Shown one piece after another: positions 8,306 to 16,235 of a stretch of 64,000 nucleotides of DNA. Every line of letters starts with the position of its first letter. Within the stretch, counting starts at the first letter, position 1. The notes under the pieces were generated by a model. The model did not search any database and was not told where the DNA came from. It worked only from the letters and a program-made list of their open reading frames with translations. Source of the DNA: Ramlibacter tataouinensis (GTDB taxonomy: Bacteria; Pseudomonadota; Gammaproteobacteria; Burkholderiales; Burkholderiaceae_C); contig DIZF01000012.1 in assembly GCA_002427815.1 (NCBI GenBank), forward strand, positions 62,001-126,000, written 5' to 3'. The position numbers and the translations under genes were made by a program.

Positions 8306-8520
8306 TGTGTTGAGTTCCTCGTCTGTAAGGCGAAAGTGCCCGGTGTGAGCTGGGCATGCGGGTCGGGCGCTGGCCCAAATCCCCAATCAATGCCCAGGCG
8401 GGCCATGATAAACGGGGTCTGGCCGGCCCGCCCGAACGCCCCCGCGACTTTGCGACTTGAATTATCGATGTTGACTTCCTATCATGAAGATCTGAGGCTT
8501 GAAACTGCACAACTCATGTA

Positions 8521-8775
8521 ATGAACATGATCACCGCCGCCCAACTCAGGGCTGCCCGGGCGTTGCTGGGGATGGATCAGCGCGACCTTGCGGAAGCCTC
8601 CGGGCTGTCGCTCCCGACCATCCAGCGCATGGAAGCGAGCGAAGATGTGATCCGGGGACAGGTGGAATCGTTGATGAAGCTGATTGCCGCGCTCGAAACC
8701 GCGGGGATAGAGCTGATCAACCAGGGAGCAGTCAGCGACAGCGGCGGTCGCGGGGTTCGACTCAGGCTGCGATAG
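8521..8775 (+). CDS. Small XRE-family helix-turn-helix regulator
   Basis: This 84-residue protein is almost entirely one helix-turn-helix domain. The recognition region DLAEASGLSLPTIQRME lies at about residues 23-39 and is followed by a helix (QVESLMKLIAALETAGIELI) typical of short XRE-type repressors. No sensor domain is present. It stands 66 bases before the hydrogenase-4-like operon on the same strand and could regulate it or itself. An alternative start two codons in (the second Met) is possible. It is divergent from the Bug receptor gene; the 215-base gap between them shows no clear operator. Confidence 0.78.
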   Translation: MNMITAAQLRAARALLGMDQRDLAEASGLSLPTIQRMEASEDVIRGQVESLMKLIAALETAGIELINQGAVSDSGGRGVRLRLR

Positions 8776-8841
8776 CAAAACTGCCGGCCGGTCGAGACGC
8801 CTGGACTCGACCTGGCACCGGCGAGTGAGGGCAACGAGACG

Positions 8842-10854
8842 ATGGCTCTGGCAGTCGTTCTGTCATGCGTTGGAGTTCTGCTCGCGGCGGGCGTGGCCTC
8901 GGTGGCCGGCGCCCGCTGGCGTGCGACCACGCTGGTCGTCTATGCGCTCGGGCTTGTCGTCAGCGCGGTTGCATTGGCAGTCGCCGCTGCGGTGCTGGTC
9001 ACCGAACCCAATGCGGTCGCTACGGTCCGACTGCCCATCGGATTACCTTGGCTGGGCGCGCACTTCCGCCTGGATTGCCTGAGCGCATTCTTTCTCGTCG
9101 TCGTCAACCTCGGCGGCTTCACGGCCAGCCTGTATGGCCTGGGCTATGGACCGCATGAGACGTCGCCCGGCCGCGTCCTGCCGTTCTATCTGGTTTTCCT
9201 GGCCGGCATGAATCTGGTGGTCCTGGCCGATGACGCGTTCACGTTCCTGCTGACCTGGGAGTTCATGTCGCTCTCCTCGTGGGCGCTGGTGATGGCGCAC
9301 CATCGGCAAAGCGACAACGCCAGGGCCGGGTACATCTACCTGCTGATGGCCAGCTTCGGCACCCTGTCGCTGCTGCTGGCCTTCGGCCTGCTGGCCGGCC
9401 CGGCCGGCGGCTACGGCTTCGACGCCATCCGCGCGGCAAGTCCCGCTGCCGGCCTGTCCGCTGCCGTGCTGGTGCTGGCTTTGCTCGGGGCCGGGTCCAA
9501 GGCCGGCCTGGTGCCCTTGCATGTGTGGCTGCCCCTGGCCCACCCGGCAGCGCCCAGCCATGTCTCGGCGCTGATGAGCGGCGTAATGACCAAAGTCGCG
9601 GTGTATGGCTTCGTGCGGATCGTGTTCGACCTGCTGGGCCCGGCCGTCTGGTGGTGGGGCGCCGTGGTCCTCACGCTCGGCGGTGTCAGCGCCGTGCTGG
9701 GCGTGCTGTATGCGCTCATGCAGCACGACCTCAAGCGGCTGCTCGCCTATCACACGGTGGAGAACATCGGCATCATCTTCATCGGATTGGGCCTGTCGCT
9801 GGCCTTCCAGGCCAATGGCATGCGCGAGGGGGCGGCGCTGGCGCTGACGGCAGCCCTGTTCCACGTGTTCAACCACTCCGTCTTCAAGAGCCTGCTGTTC
9901 CTGGGCGCCGGAGCCGTGCTCACCGCGACCGGCCAGCGCGACATGGAGCGCCTGGGCGGCCTCATTCACCGGATGCCGCTCACGGCCATCGCCTTCCTCG
10001 CGGGCTCGGTCGCCATTTCGGCGCTGCCGCCGTTCAACGGCTTCGTCTCCGAGTGGCTCACCTTCCAGGCGATCCTGGTGAGCCCCAGGCTGCCGCAGTG
10101 GCTGCTGAAGTTCCTGGTGCCGGCGGTGGGCGCGATGCTGGCGCTCTCGGCCGCGCTGGCCGCCGGCTGTTTCGTGAAAGCCTTCGGTGCCACGTTCCTC
10201 GGGCGGCCCCGCTCGGACGTTGCCGCCCAGGCGCAGGAGACCGACGCCTTCTCGCTGTCCGCGATGTTCATGCTGGTGCTGCTGTGCCTCGTGGCCGGCG
10301 TCCTGCCCGGCTATTTCATCGATGCGCTGGCCCCCGTGACGCACCTGCTGCTGGGCGCGCGGCTGCCGCCGCAGGATCACCTGAAGTGGCTCACCATCGT
10401 GCCGATCGCCGCGAGCCGAAGCTCCTACAACGGCCTGCTGCTGTTCCTCCTGATCGCCGCGGCCGGCTGGCTGGCGGCGTATGTGATTCACCGCTGGGCT
10501 TCGCATGCGCTGCGACGCGCGCCGGCGTGGGATTGCGGTTTTCCGGATGCCAGGCCGATCACGCAGTACACCGCGGGCAGCTTCGCCCAGCCGATCCGCC
10601 GCGTGTTCGGCGGGTTTGCCTTCGACGCCCGGGAAGAGGTCCACATCCCGGCCCCGGGACAGACCGGCCCCGCGCGATTTCATGTGTCCATGCGCGACCT
10701 GGTGTGGGACGTCCTGTATGCGCCGATCGAGGTCGCGGTGGGCTTTGCCGCCGACCGGCTGAACCGGGTGCAGTCCTGGACCATCCGTGCCTACCTGACG
10801 ATGGTGTTCAGTAGCGTCGTGCTGCTGTTGATGGTGCTGACGGTATGGCATTGA
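8842..10854 (+). CDS. hyfB: Hydrogenase-4-like membrane subunit B (antiporter-like)
   Basis: This 670-residue polytopic membrane protein is homologous to HyfB/HycC and to the NuoL/M/N antiporter-like subunits. Motifs include TFLLTWEFMSLSSWAL near residue 135 (the conserved Glu of the channel), then KAGLVPLHVWLPLAHPAAPSHVSALMSGVMTK and YHTVENIGIIFIG. It should move protons or sodium ions in the membrane arm. The gene begins a run of six same-strand genes and overlaps the next by 10 bases. The family's function in a complex lacking the Ni-Fe site (see the large subunit) is not established. Confidence 0.9.
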   Translation: MALAVVLSCVGVLLAAGVASVAGARWRATTLVVYALGLVVSAVALAVAAAVLVTEPNAVATVRLPIGLPWLGAHFRLDCLSAFFLVVVNLGGFTASLYGLGYGPHETSPGRVLPFYLVFLAGMNLVVLADDAFTFLLTWEFMSLSSWALVMAHHRQSDNARAGYIYLLMASFGTLSLLLAFGLLAGPAGGYGFDAIRAASPAAGLSAAVLVLALLGAGSKAGLVPLHVWLPLAHPAAPSHVSALMSGVMTKVAVYGFVRIVFDLLGPAVWWWGAVVLTLGGVSAVLGVLYALMQHDLKRLLAYHTVENIGIIFIGLGLSLAFQANGMREGAALALTAALFHVFNHSVFKSLLFLGAGAVLTATGQRDMERLGGLIHRMPLTAIAFLAGSVAISALPPFNGFVSEWLTFQAILVSPRLPQWLLKFLVPAVGAMLALSAALAAGCFVKAFGATFLGRPRSDVAAQAQETDAFSLSAMFMLVLLCLVAGVLPGYFIDALAPVTHLLLGARLPPQDHLKWLTIVPIAASRSSYNGLLLFLLIAAAGWLAAYVIHRWASHALRRAPAWDCGFPDARPITQYTAGSFAQPIRRVFGGFAFDAREEVHIPAPGQTGPARFHVSMRDLVWDVLYAPIEVAVGFAADRLNRVQSWTIRAYLTMVFSSVVLLLMVLTVWH

Positions 10855-11801
10855 TCCACGACGCGCTGGTTCAGCTCGCGCAGCTGGTGCTGGTGCTGGC
10901 GCTCGCGCCCCTGCTCACGGGCTATATCCGCAAGGTCAAGGCTTATCTGTTGCGGCGCCGGGGCCCGCCCCTGCTCCAGGTCTACCGCGACCTGCTCAAG
11001 CTGATTCGCAAGGAGGCGGTGCTGGCGGAAAACGCTTCCTGGGTGTTTCGCACCGCGCCCTACCTGATCTGGGCCACCACGCTCATCGCGGCCGCGCTGG
11101 TACCCACCTTTGCCACCGGTCTGCTGTTCAGCCCGGCCGCCGATCTGATCGCCATCGTGGCGCTGCTGGGCACCGCCCGCTTTGCGCTGGCGCTGGCGGG
11201 CCTGGACGTCGGCACCAGTTTCGGCGGCATCGGCTCCAGCCGGGAGATGATGATCGCCTCGCTCGCCGAGCCGGCGATGCTGATGATCGTGTTCACGCTG
11301 TCGCTGCTGGCGGGCTCCACCCAGCTCTCGTCGGTGGCGGTGTTCGTCCAGGGACCGACGATAGGGTTGCGCGTGTCGCTGGGCATGGCGCTGGTGGCGC
11401 TGATCATCGTTGCCATCGCCGAGAACTCGCGAATCCCCGTCGACAATCCGGCGACCCACCTCGAGCTGACCATGATCCACGAAGCCATGATCCTGGAGTA
11501 CTCGGGGCGGCATCTGGCCGTGATCGAGGCCGCCGCCACGATCAAGCTGCTGCTGTATTTCTCCCTGATCGCCTGCATGTTCATGCCGTGGGGGATGGCG
11601 AGCGCCGATGGCGACCTGGCCGCCTTCGCGATCGGCGTGGTGAGCTATCTCACCAAGCTGGCGGCGGGTGGATTCCTGCTGGCCGTGTTCGAGACGGCCA
11701 CGGCGAAGATGCGCGTGTTCCGCGTTTCCGATTTTCTAGGGGCGGCGCTGATGCTGGGCCTGCTGGCCACGCTGCTCCTCTTCGTTTCGCAGAGCTCGTG
11801 A
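10845..11801 (+). CDS. hyfC: Hydrogenase-4-like subunit C (NuoH-like)
   Basis: The protein has 318 residues and about eight membrane segments, and matches HyfC/HycD and NuoH, the subunit at the junction of the peripheral and membrane arms. Visible family features are the RRRGPPLLQVYRDLLKLIRKE cytoplasmic loop near residues 40-60 and the acidic segment ENSRIPVDNPATHLELTMIHEAMILEYSG that lines the quinone-like cavity in complex I. The stop shares one base with the next start (TGATG). The length is normal for the family. Confidence 0.92.
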   Translation: MALIHDALVQLAQLVLVLALAPLLTGYIRKVKAYLLRRRGPPLLQVYRDLLKLIRKEAVLAENASWVFRTAPYLIWATTLIAAALVPTFATGLLFSPAADLIAIVALLGTARFALALAGLDVGTSFGGIGSSREMMIASLAEPAMLMIVFTLSLLAGSTQLSSVAVFVQGPTIGLRVSLGMALVALIIVAIAENSRIPVDNPATHLELTMIHEAMILEYSGRHLAVIEAAATIKLLLYFSLIACMFMPWGMASADGDLAAFAIGVVSYLTKLAAGGFLLAVFETATAKMRVFRVSDFLGAALMLGLLATLLLFVSQSS

Positions 11802-12463
11802 TGGACCGCCTCGCCCTGGACGTTGCCCACCTGTTCGCCGGCGGGCTCGTGCTCGTGAGTTTCATGCTGCTCTACCAGGACCGCATGTTCGGCCTGCTCA
11901 ATATCTTCGCGCTGCACGCACTGGTGGTCTCGCTGTCGGTGGCGTGGCAGGCTCACATCCAGGCGGCGCCGCATCTGTACATCACCGCCGCCATCGCACT
12001 GGTCGTCAAGGCCATCATCATTCCGGTGGCGCTGCACCGCATCATCGTGCGGCTGGGCATTCATAGAACCATCGATACCGTGGGCAGCATCGGACAGACC
12101 ATGCTGGCCGGGATCGGCCTGGTGGCCCTGTCGATCATGGTGATGCTGCCGATCACGGCCGAGGCCGGGACGCTGACGCGCGAGGATCTGGCTTTCTCGC
12201 TCTCGGTCATCCTGCTCGGCCTGCTGATGATGATTTCGCGGCGCAACGCGGTGAGCCAGATCATCGGCTTCATGTCGATCGAAAACGGCCTGATCCTGGC
12301 CGCGACCGCCGCCAAGGGCATGCCGCTGGTGGTGGAGATCAGCGTGGCGTTTTCCATCATCATCGCGCTGATCGTGGTGGGCATCTTCCTGTTCCGCATC
12401 CGCGAGCGCTTCGACACCATGGACGTGCACGCGCTGGAACGATTCCGCGGAGGACAGGCATGA
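11801..12463 (+). CDS. hyfE: Hydrogenase-4-like subunit E (NuoK-like region)
   Basis: The 220-residue protein has about six transmembrane helices and resembles HyfE. Its C-terminal half (SRRNAVSQIIGFMSIENGLILAA) resembles NuoK with the conserved Glu in a helix. It belongs to the membrane arm, between the C and F subunits in ion transfer. It ends within a four-base ATGA overlap with the next gene. HyfD, which lies between C and E in E. coli, is absent here. Confidence 0.88.
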   Translation: MDRLALDVAHLFAGGLVLVSFMLLYQDRMFGLLNIFALHALVVSLSVAWQAHIQAAPHLYITAAIALVVKAIIIPVALHRIIVRLGIHRTIDTVGSIGQTMLAGIGLVALSIMVMLPITAEAGTLTREDLAFSLSVILLGLLMMISRRNAVSQIIGFMSIENGLILAATAAKGMPLVVEISVAFSIIIALIVVGIFLFRIRERFDTMDVHALERFRGGQA

Positions 12464-13908
12464 ACAATCTCGGCCCGGCGCTGGTGAATGCGGTCCTGCT
12501 GATCCCCGTCGGCAGCGCCGCGCTGCTGGCGCTGTTCCCCGACGATCGCCTCACCGGCCGGCTCAACGCCCTGGCTTCGCTGCTCACGTTTGCCGCCTCG
12601 CTCTCGCTCTTCTTCTTCCGCCCCGAGCCCGGCTCGTTCCTCATCGTCGACGACGTGAACGTGGTGTTCATCGTGCTCACCACGTTCGTGGCCTTCACGA
12701 CCAGTCTCTTCAGTGCGAGCTACATCGAACACGAGCTCGAAACCGGCCGCCTGACGCCGGTGTACCTGCGCTTCTACCATGCCATGTACCAGACGCTCAT
12801 GTTCGCCATGAACCTGGCGCTGCTGGCCAACAACATGGGGCTGATGTGGGTTGCGATCGAACTGGCGACGCTCACCACCGTGCTGATGGTGGGCCTGTAC
12901 CGCACGCCGGCGGCGATCGAGGCGGCCTGGAAGTACTTCATCCTCGGCAGCGTCGGCATCGCGCTGGCGCTGTTCGGGACACTGCTGGTCTACCTGGCGG
13001 CGCGATCGGTGGTCGGCGAGGGGCTGGATGCGATGGCCTGGAACGTGCTGGTCAAGCAGGCCCCGGCCTTCGATCCGCACCTGCTCAACCTGGCGTTCGT
13101 CTTCCTGCTGCTGGGGTACGGCACCAAGGTCGGCCTCGTGCCCCTGCACGCCTGGCTGCCCGACGCCCACGCCGAAGGCCCGACGCCGATTTCGGCGGTG
13201 CTTTCCGGGCTGCTGCTCAACGTAGCGCTGTTCGCCGTGCTGCGCTTCAAGATGATCATGTCGGCGAACCCCGCCGCGCTCGCGCCCGGCCCGCTGATGG
13301 TGACGCTCGGCCTGCTGTCGGTGCTGTTCGCGTCCTTCATGTTGTACCGGCGCCGTGACATCAAGCGCATGTTCGCCTACTCCTCCATCGAGCACATGGG
13401 AATCATCACCTTCGCCTTCGGCATGGGCGGACCGCTGGCCAACTTCGCCGGCCTGCTGCACATGGTCTATCACAGCCTCACCAAGTCGGCGATCTTCTTT
13501 TCGGTGGGCCACATCGCGCAGATCAAGGGCACGCAAAGGATGTCGGAGATCCGCGGGCTGACGGTCTCGCATCCGGTGCTGGGCTGGGGGCTGGTGCTGG
13601 GCGTGATCACCATCGTGGGCCTGCCGCCCACGGGCATCTTCATGACCGAATTCCTGATCGTCACGTCCACCTTTGCGCGCCAGCCGGTGCTCGCGGTGGT
13701 CCTGGCGCTGGGCTTGCTGGTGGCCCTGGGCGCGCTGCTGTGGCGGCTCAACGATCTGGCGTTCGGCGAGCCCTATGGCCAGGATGCGCCCTCGCAGGCT
13801 TCGTTCGTGCCGATGTTCACGCATCTGGCGCTGGTGACGGCGGCGGGGGTCTGGCTGCCGTCGGCCCTGGTCGCCTGGTTTCAGCACGTCGCCACGTTGC
13901 TCGGGTAG
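12460..13908 (+). CDS. hyfF: Hydrogenase-4-like subunit F (antiporter-like)
   Basis: The 482-residue polytopic protein is homologous to HyfF and to NuoL/M/N. The LMWVAIELATLTTVLMVG segment carries the conserved channel glutamate. The GTKVGLVPLHAWLPDAHAEGPTPISAVLSG loop and FAYSSIEHMGIITFAFG are the next canonical helices. Together with subunit B it gives two antiporter-like pumps in this complex. It is translationally coupled to the preceding gene and ends five bases before the large-subunit start. Confidence 0.92.
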   Translation: MNNLGPALVNAVLLIPVGSAALLALFPDDRLTGRLNALASLLTFAASLSLFFFRPEPGSFLIVDDVNVVFIVLTTFVAFTTSLFSASYIEHELETGRLTPVYLRFYHAMYQTLMFAMNLALLANNMGLMWVAIELATLTTVLMVGLYRTPAAIEAAWKYFILGSVGIALALFGTLLVYLAARSVVGEGLDAMAWNVLVKQAPAFDPHLLNLAFVFLLLGYGTKVGLVPLHAWLPDAHAEGPTPISAVLSGLLLNVALFAVLRFKMIMSANPAALAPGPLMVTLGLLSVLFASFMLYRRRDIKRMFAYSSIEHMGIITFAFGMGGPLANFAGLLHMVYHSLTKSAIFFSVGHIAQIKGTQRMSEIRGLTVSHPVLGWGLVLGVITIVGLPPTGIFMTEFLIVTSTFARQPVLAVVLALGLLVALGALLWRLNDLAFGEPYGQDAPSQASFVPMFTHLALVTAAGVWLPSALVAWFQHVATLLG

Positions 13909-13913
13909 CGGCC

Positions 13914-15440
13914 ATGACCACCCTGCACCAACTCATCGCGCAAGGCCAGGCCGTCGCGGCACAGCGGCCGTGGCCGCGGGCGCTGGTCGGCGACGCCGGC
14001 TGGCAGCAGGCGGTCGAACTGCTGGCGCAGGGGCAATGCACGCTGCTCGCGCTTTGGGGCGAGCAGCAATTCGTGCACGCCGCGCTCATAGCCCCAGAGG
14101 GCAAGGAGCCTGCGATCCTCAGCTACCAGTGCCAGGAACTGAGCTACCCGTCGATAGGGCGCCTGCATGCGCCCGCGATCCGGCTGGAACGCTCGCTGCG
14201 CGACCTGTCGGGGTTGACTCCCGAGGGGCTCACCGATACGCGCGCCTGGCTGGACCATGGCAGGTGGCCCGTTCAGCACCCTCTTGGACCCATGGCCCGA
14301 GCTTCGGGCCATGGCCAGCCCGAGCCCTATGTGTTTCTGCCGGTCGAGGGTGAAAGCCTGCACGAGATCCCCGTGGGTCCGGTGCACGCCGGCATCATCG
14401 AACCCGGCCACTTTCGCTTTACCGCCAGCGGCGAGACCATCGTGCGGCTGGAGGAGCGGCTCGGCTACGTCCACAAGGGGATCGAGTCGCTCATGGCGGG
14501 GCAGACGATAGAGCGGGCGGCGGTGCTGGCCGGGCGCGTTTCAGGTGACAGCACCGTCGCCTACGCGCTGGCCTTTGCCCGCGCGATCGAGGCCGCGCAG
14601 GGCATTGCGGTTCCGCAGCGCGCGGTCTGGCTGCGCGCACTCATGGCCGAACTGGAGCGGCTGGCCAATCACTTCGGCGATATCGGCGCCATCTGCAACG
14701 ATGCCGCCTTCGCCATGATGCATGCGCAGTGCGCGCTGCTGCGCGAATACGTGCTGCGCGCGGCCGACGGTTGTTTCGGCCACCGGCTGATGATGGATCG
14801 CGTCGTCCCCGGCGGCGTGCGCGTCGACCTGCCTCACGACGGCGCGCTGGCGATAGCCGCTCTCCTCAAGTATCTGCGCACCCACTTTCCCGAGCTGATC
14901 GAGCTCTACGACAACACCGCGTCGTTGCAGGATCGCACCGTCGGCACCGGCATCCTGTCGCCGCAGCTGGCCCGCCAGTTCGGCGCCGGGGGATATGTCG
15001 GCCGGGCTTCCGGACGGGCCTTCGACGCGCGCCGCGCCCCGGGGTATCCGCCCTACGACCGGCTCCAGTTCGAAGTGCCGGTGCTGGAGGAGGGCGATGT
15101 CGACGCGCGCATCTGGATCCGGATCCGGGAGGTCGAACAGAGCATGGCCTTGATCGACCAGATCCTGCGCGAGCTGCCGGCCGGGCCTCTGTGCAGTGCG
15201 CTCGCCATCCCTGCGCAGCAGGAGGCTGGTGAAGGCGTCTCCCTCGTCGAGGGTTTCCGCGGCGACATCCTGGTGTGGGTCAAGACAGGACCGGGCGGCC
15301 GCATCGAGCGCTGCCACCTGCGCGATCCCTCCTGCTTCCAGTGGCCGCTGCTCGAAGCGGTGATCGAGGGCAACATCGTCGCCGACTTCCCGCTGTGCAA
15401 CAAGTCGTTCAACTGCTCGTACTCGGGGCACGACCTCTGA
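13914..15440 (+). CDS. hyfG: Hydrogenase-4-like large subunit lacking Ni-Fe cysteines (Ehr-like)
   Basis: This 508-residue protein aligns by eye with HyfG/HycE: an N-terminal NuoC-like part (about 1-150) joined to a NuoD-like part. The first Ni-Fe motif of hydrogenases (R-x-C-G-x-C) is replaced by GRVSGDSTVAYA at residues 207-218, with no cysteine. The C-terminal DPCxxC motif is replaced by FPLCNKSFNCSYSGHDL, leaving two cysteines spaced C-x5-C at 495 and 501. Without four cysteine ligands it should not hold Ni-Fe or make hydrogen. Complexes of this kind are known as Ehr (energy-converting hydrogenase-related); their reaction is unresolved. It lies in one operon with subunits B, C, E, F and I. 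Confidence 0.9.
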   Translation: MTTLHQLIAQGQAVAAQRPWPRALVGDAGWQQAVELLAQGQCTLLALWGEQQFVHAALIAPEGKEPAILSYQCQELSYPSIGRLHAPAIRLERSLRDLSGLTPEGLTDTRAWLDHGRWPVQHPLGPMARASGHGQPEPYVFLPVEGESLHEIPVGPVHAGIIEPGHFRFTASGETIVRLEERLGYVHKGIESLMAGQTIERAAVLAGRVSGDSTVAYALAFARAIEAAQGIAVPQRAVWLRALMAELERLANHFGDIGAICNDAAFAMMHAQCALLREYVLRAADGCFGHRLMMDRVVPGGVRVDLPHDGALAIAALLKYLRTHFPELIELYDNTASLQDRTVGTGILSPQLARQFGAGGYVGRASGRAFDARRAPGYPPYDRLQFEVPVLEEGDVDARIWIRIREVEQSMALIDQILRELPAGPLCSALAIPAQQEAGEGVSLVEGFRGDILVWVKTGPGGRIERCHLRDPSCFQWPLLEAVIEGNIVADFPLCNKSFNCSYSGHDL

Positions 15441-15451
15441 GGTAGACACCG

Positions 15452-16033
15452 ATGCGCAGACTGATCTTCAAAAGCCTGGTGCACGGACCGCTGACGGAAG
15501 CGGCGCCGGCGAGGGACGATGCCGCAGTTGCCGAACTGGCGGCGCAGGTCGATCGCGTGGCCCGGCGTCGGCTCGGACGCACGCTGTCGATTCGGGCCGT
15601 GGATGCGGGCTCGTGCAACGGGTGCGAACTGGAGATCCACGCCCTGGGCAACGTCCTGTACGACCTGGAGCAGTTCGGCATGCGTTTCGTGGCCTCGCCG
15701 CGCCACGCCGACGTGCTGCTCGTCACCGGCCCCATCACGACCAACATGCGCGAAGCCCTGGAGCGGACCTGGCAGGCGACGCCGCATCCGAAATGGGTGG
15801 TGGCGGTCGGGGACTGCGGGCGCGACGGCGGTGTTTTCTCGGGCAGCTATGCCTGCGTGGGCGGCGTCTCAGCCGTCCTGCCGGTCGACCTGCACATAGT
15901 CGGTTGCCCACCGTCGCCGGTCGCGCTGCTCAAGGGCCTGCTGGCGCTGCTCGAAAGCGTCGAGCACGGCGTGGCCGCACGGGGCGAAGATCTAGAAAAG
16001 CACCGAGAACACGATCAGCATCAACAGGATTGA
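15452..16033 (+). CDS. hyfI: Hydrogenase-4-like small subunit (NuoB-like)
   Basis: The 193-residue protein resembles HyfI/HycG and NuoB. It keeps the ligands of one 4Fe-4S cluster: SCNGCELE (Cys55, Cys58), GDCGRDGG (Cys122) and GCPPSP (Cys152). Electrons could therefore still reach the large subunit even though the Ni-Fe site is gone. No HyfH/NuoI-type two-cluster ferredoxin, HyfA or maturation protease is encoded nearby, so the electron donor is missing from the locus. The last 20 or so residues are charged and His/Gln-rich and overlap an antisense peptide gene. Confidence 0.9.
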   Translation: MRRLIFKSLVHGPLTEAAPARDDAAVAELAAQVDRVARRRLGRTLSIRAVDAGSCNGCELEIHALGNVLYDLEQFGMRFVASPRHADVLLVTGPITTNMREALERTWQATPHPKWVVAVGDCGRDGGVFSGSYACVGGVSAVLPVDLHIVGCPPSPVALLKGLLALLESVEHGVAARGEDLEKHREHDQHQQD

Positions 16034-16096
16034 AATGCCGACGGCGAAACCCGCGACCACTGGCTCATAAGACGGGTCCTGTTCCATATCAGCCAT
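15992..16096 (-). CDS. Predicted 34-residue single-span membrane protein
   Basis: A short reading frame (MADMEQDPSYEP, then a hydrophobic run of about 20 residues ending IVFSVLF) encodes an acidic N-terminal tail and one C-terminal membrane helix. Its ribosome site, GAGGAGG, lies 5 bases before the ATG and is among the strongest in the window, which is the main reason to believe it. It is antisense to and overlaps the last 42 bases of the small-subunit gene. Size and topology recall accessory peptides of respiratory complexes, but no family is recognised and no partner can be named. A 20-bp palindrome lies 27 bases upstream. Confidence 0.62.
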   Translation of the reverse strand: MADMEQDPSYEPVVAGFAVGISILLMLIVFSVLF

Positions 16097-16122
16097 ATCA
16101 GCCTCCTCGTGAACTCGACATT

Positions 16123-16142
16123 GGAATGCTAGGAAGCATTCC
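16123..16142. promoter_or_regulatory. Perfect 8-bp inverted repeat, possible operator
   Basis: GGAATGCT and AGCATTCC face each other across AGGA, between the divergent small membrane peptide gene and the RmuC-like gene. The symmetry and position fit an operator for a dimeric regulator controlling one or both genes. No binding family is recognised, and no copy was noticed elsewhere in the window. Confidence 0.4.
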
Positions 16143-16235
16143 CGGAAATACAAGCTCGCCATTCCTCCTGTACAAAAAACCAGTTTCCGGCATATGCTTG
16201 GGCCCACGAAAACGCCCGACCCGAAAGCTGCATCC

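Noticed and set aside
8306..8520. FNR-like site TTGACTTCCTATCA before the XRE gene
   Set aside because: The second half-site is wrong (TATCA with shifted spacing); no promoter can be supported here.
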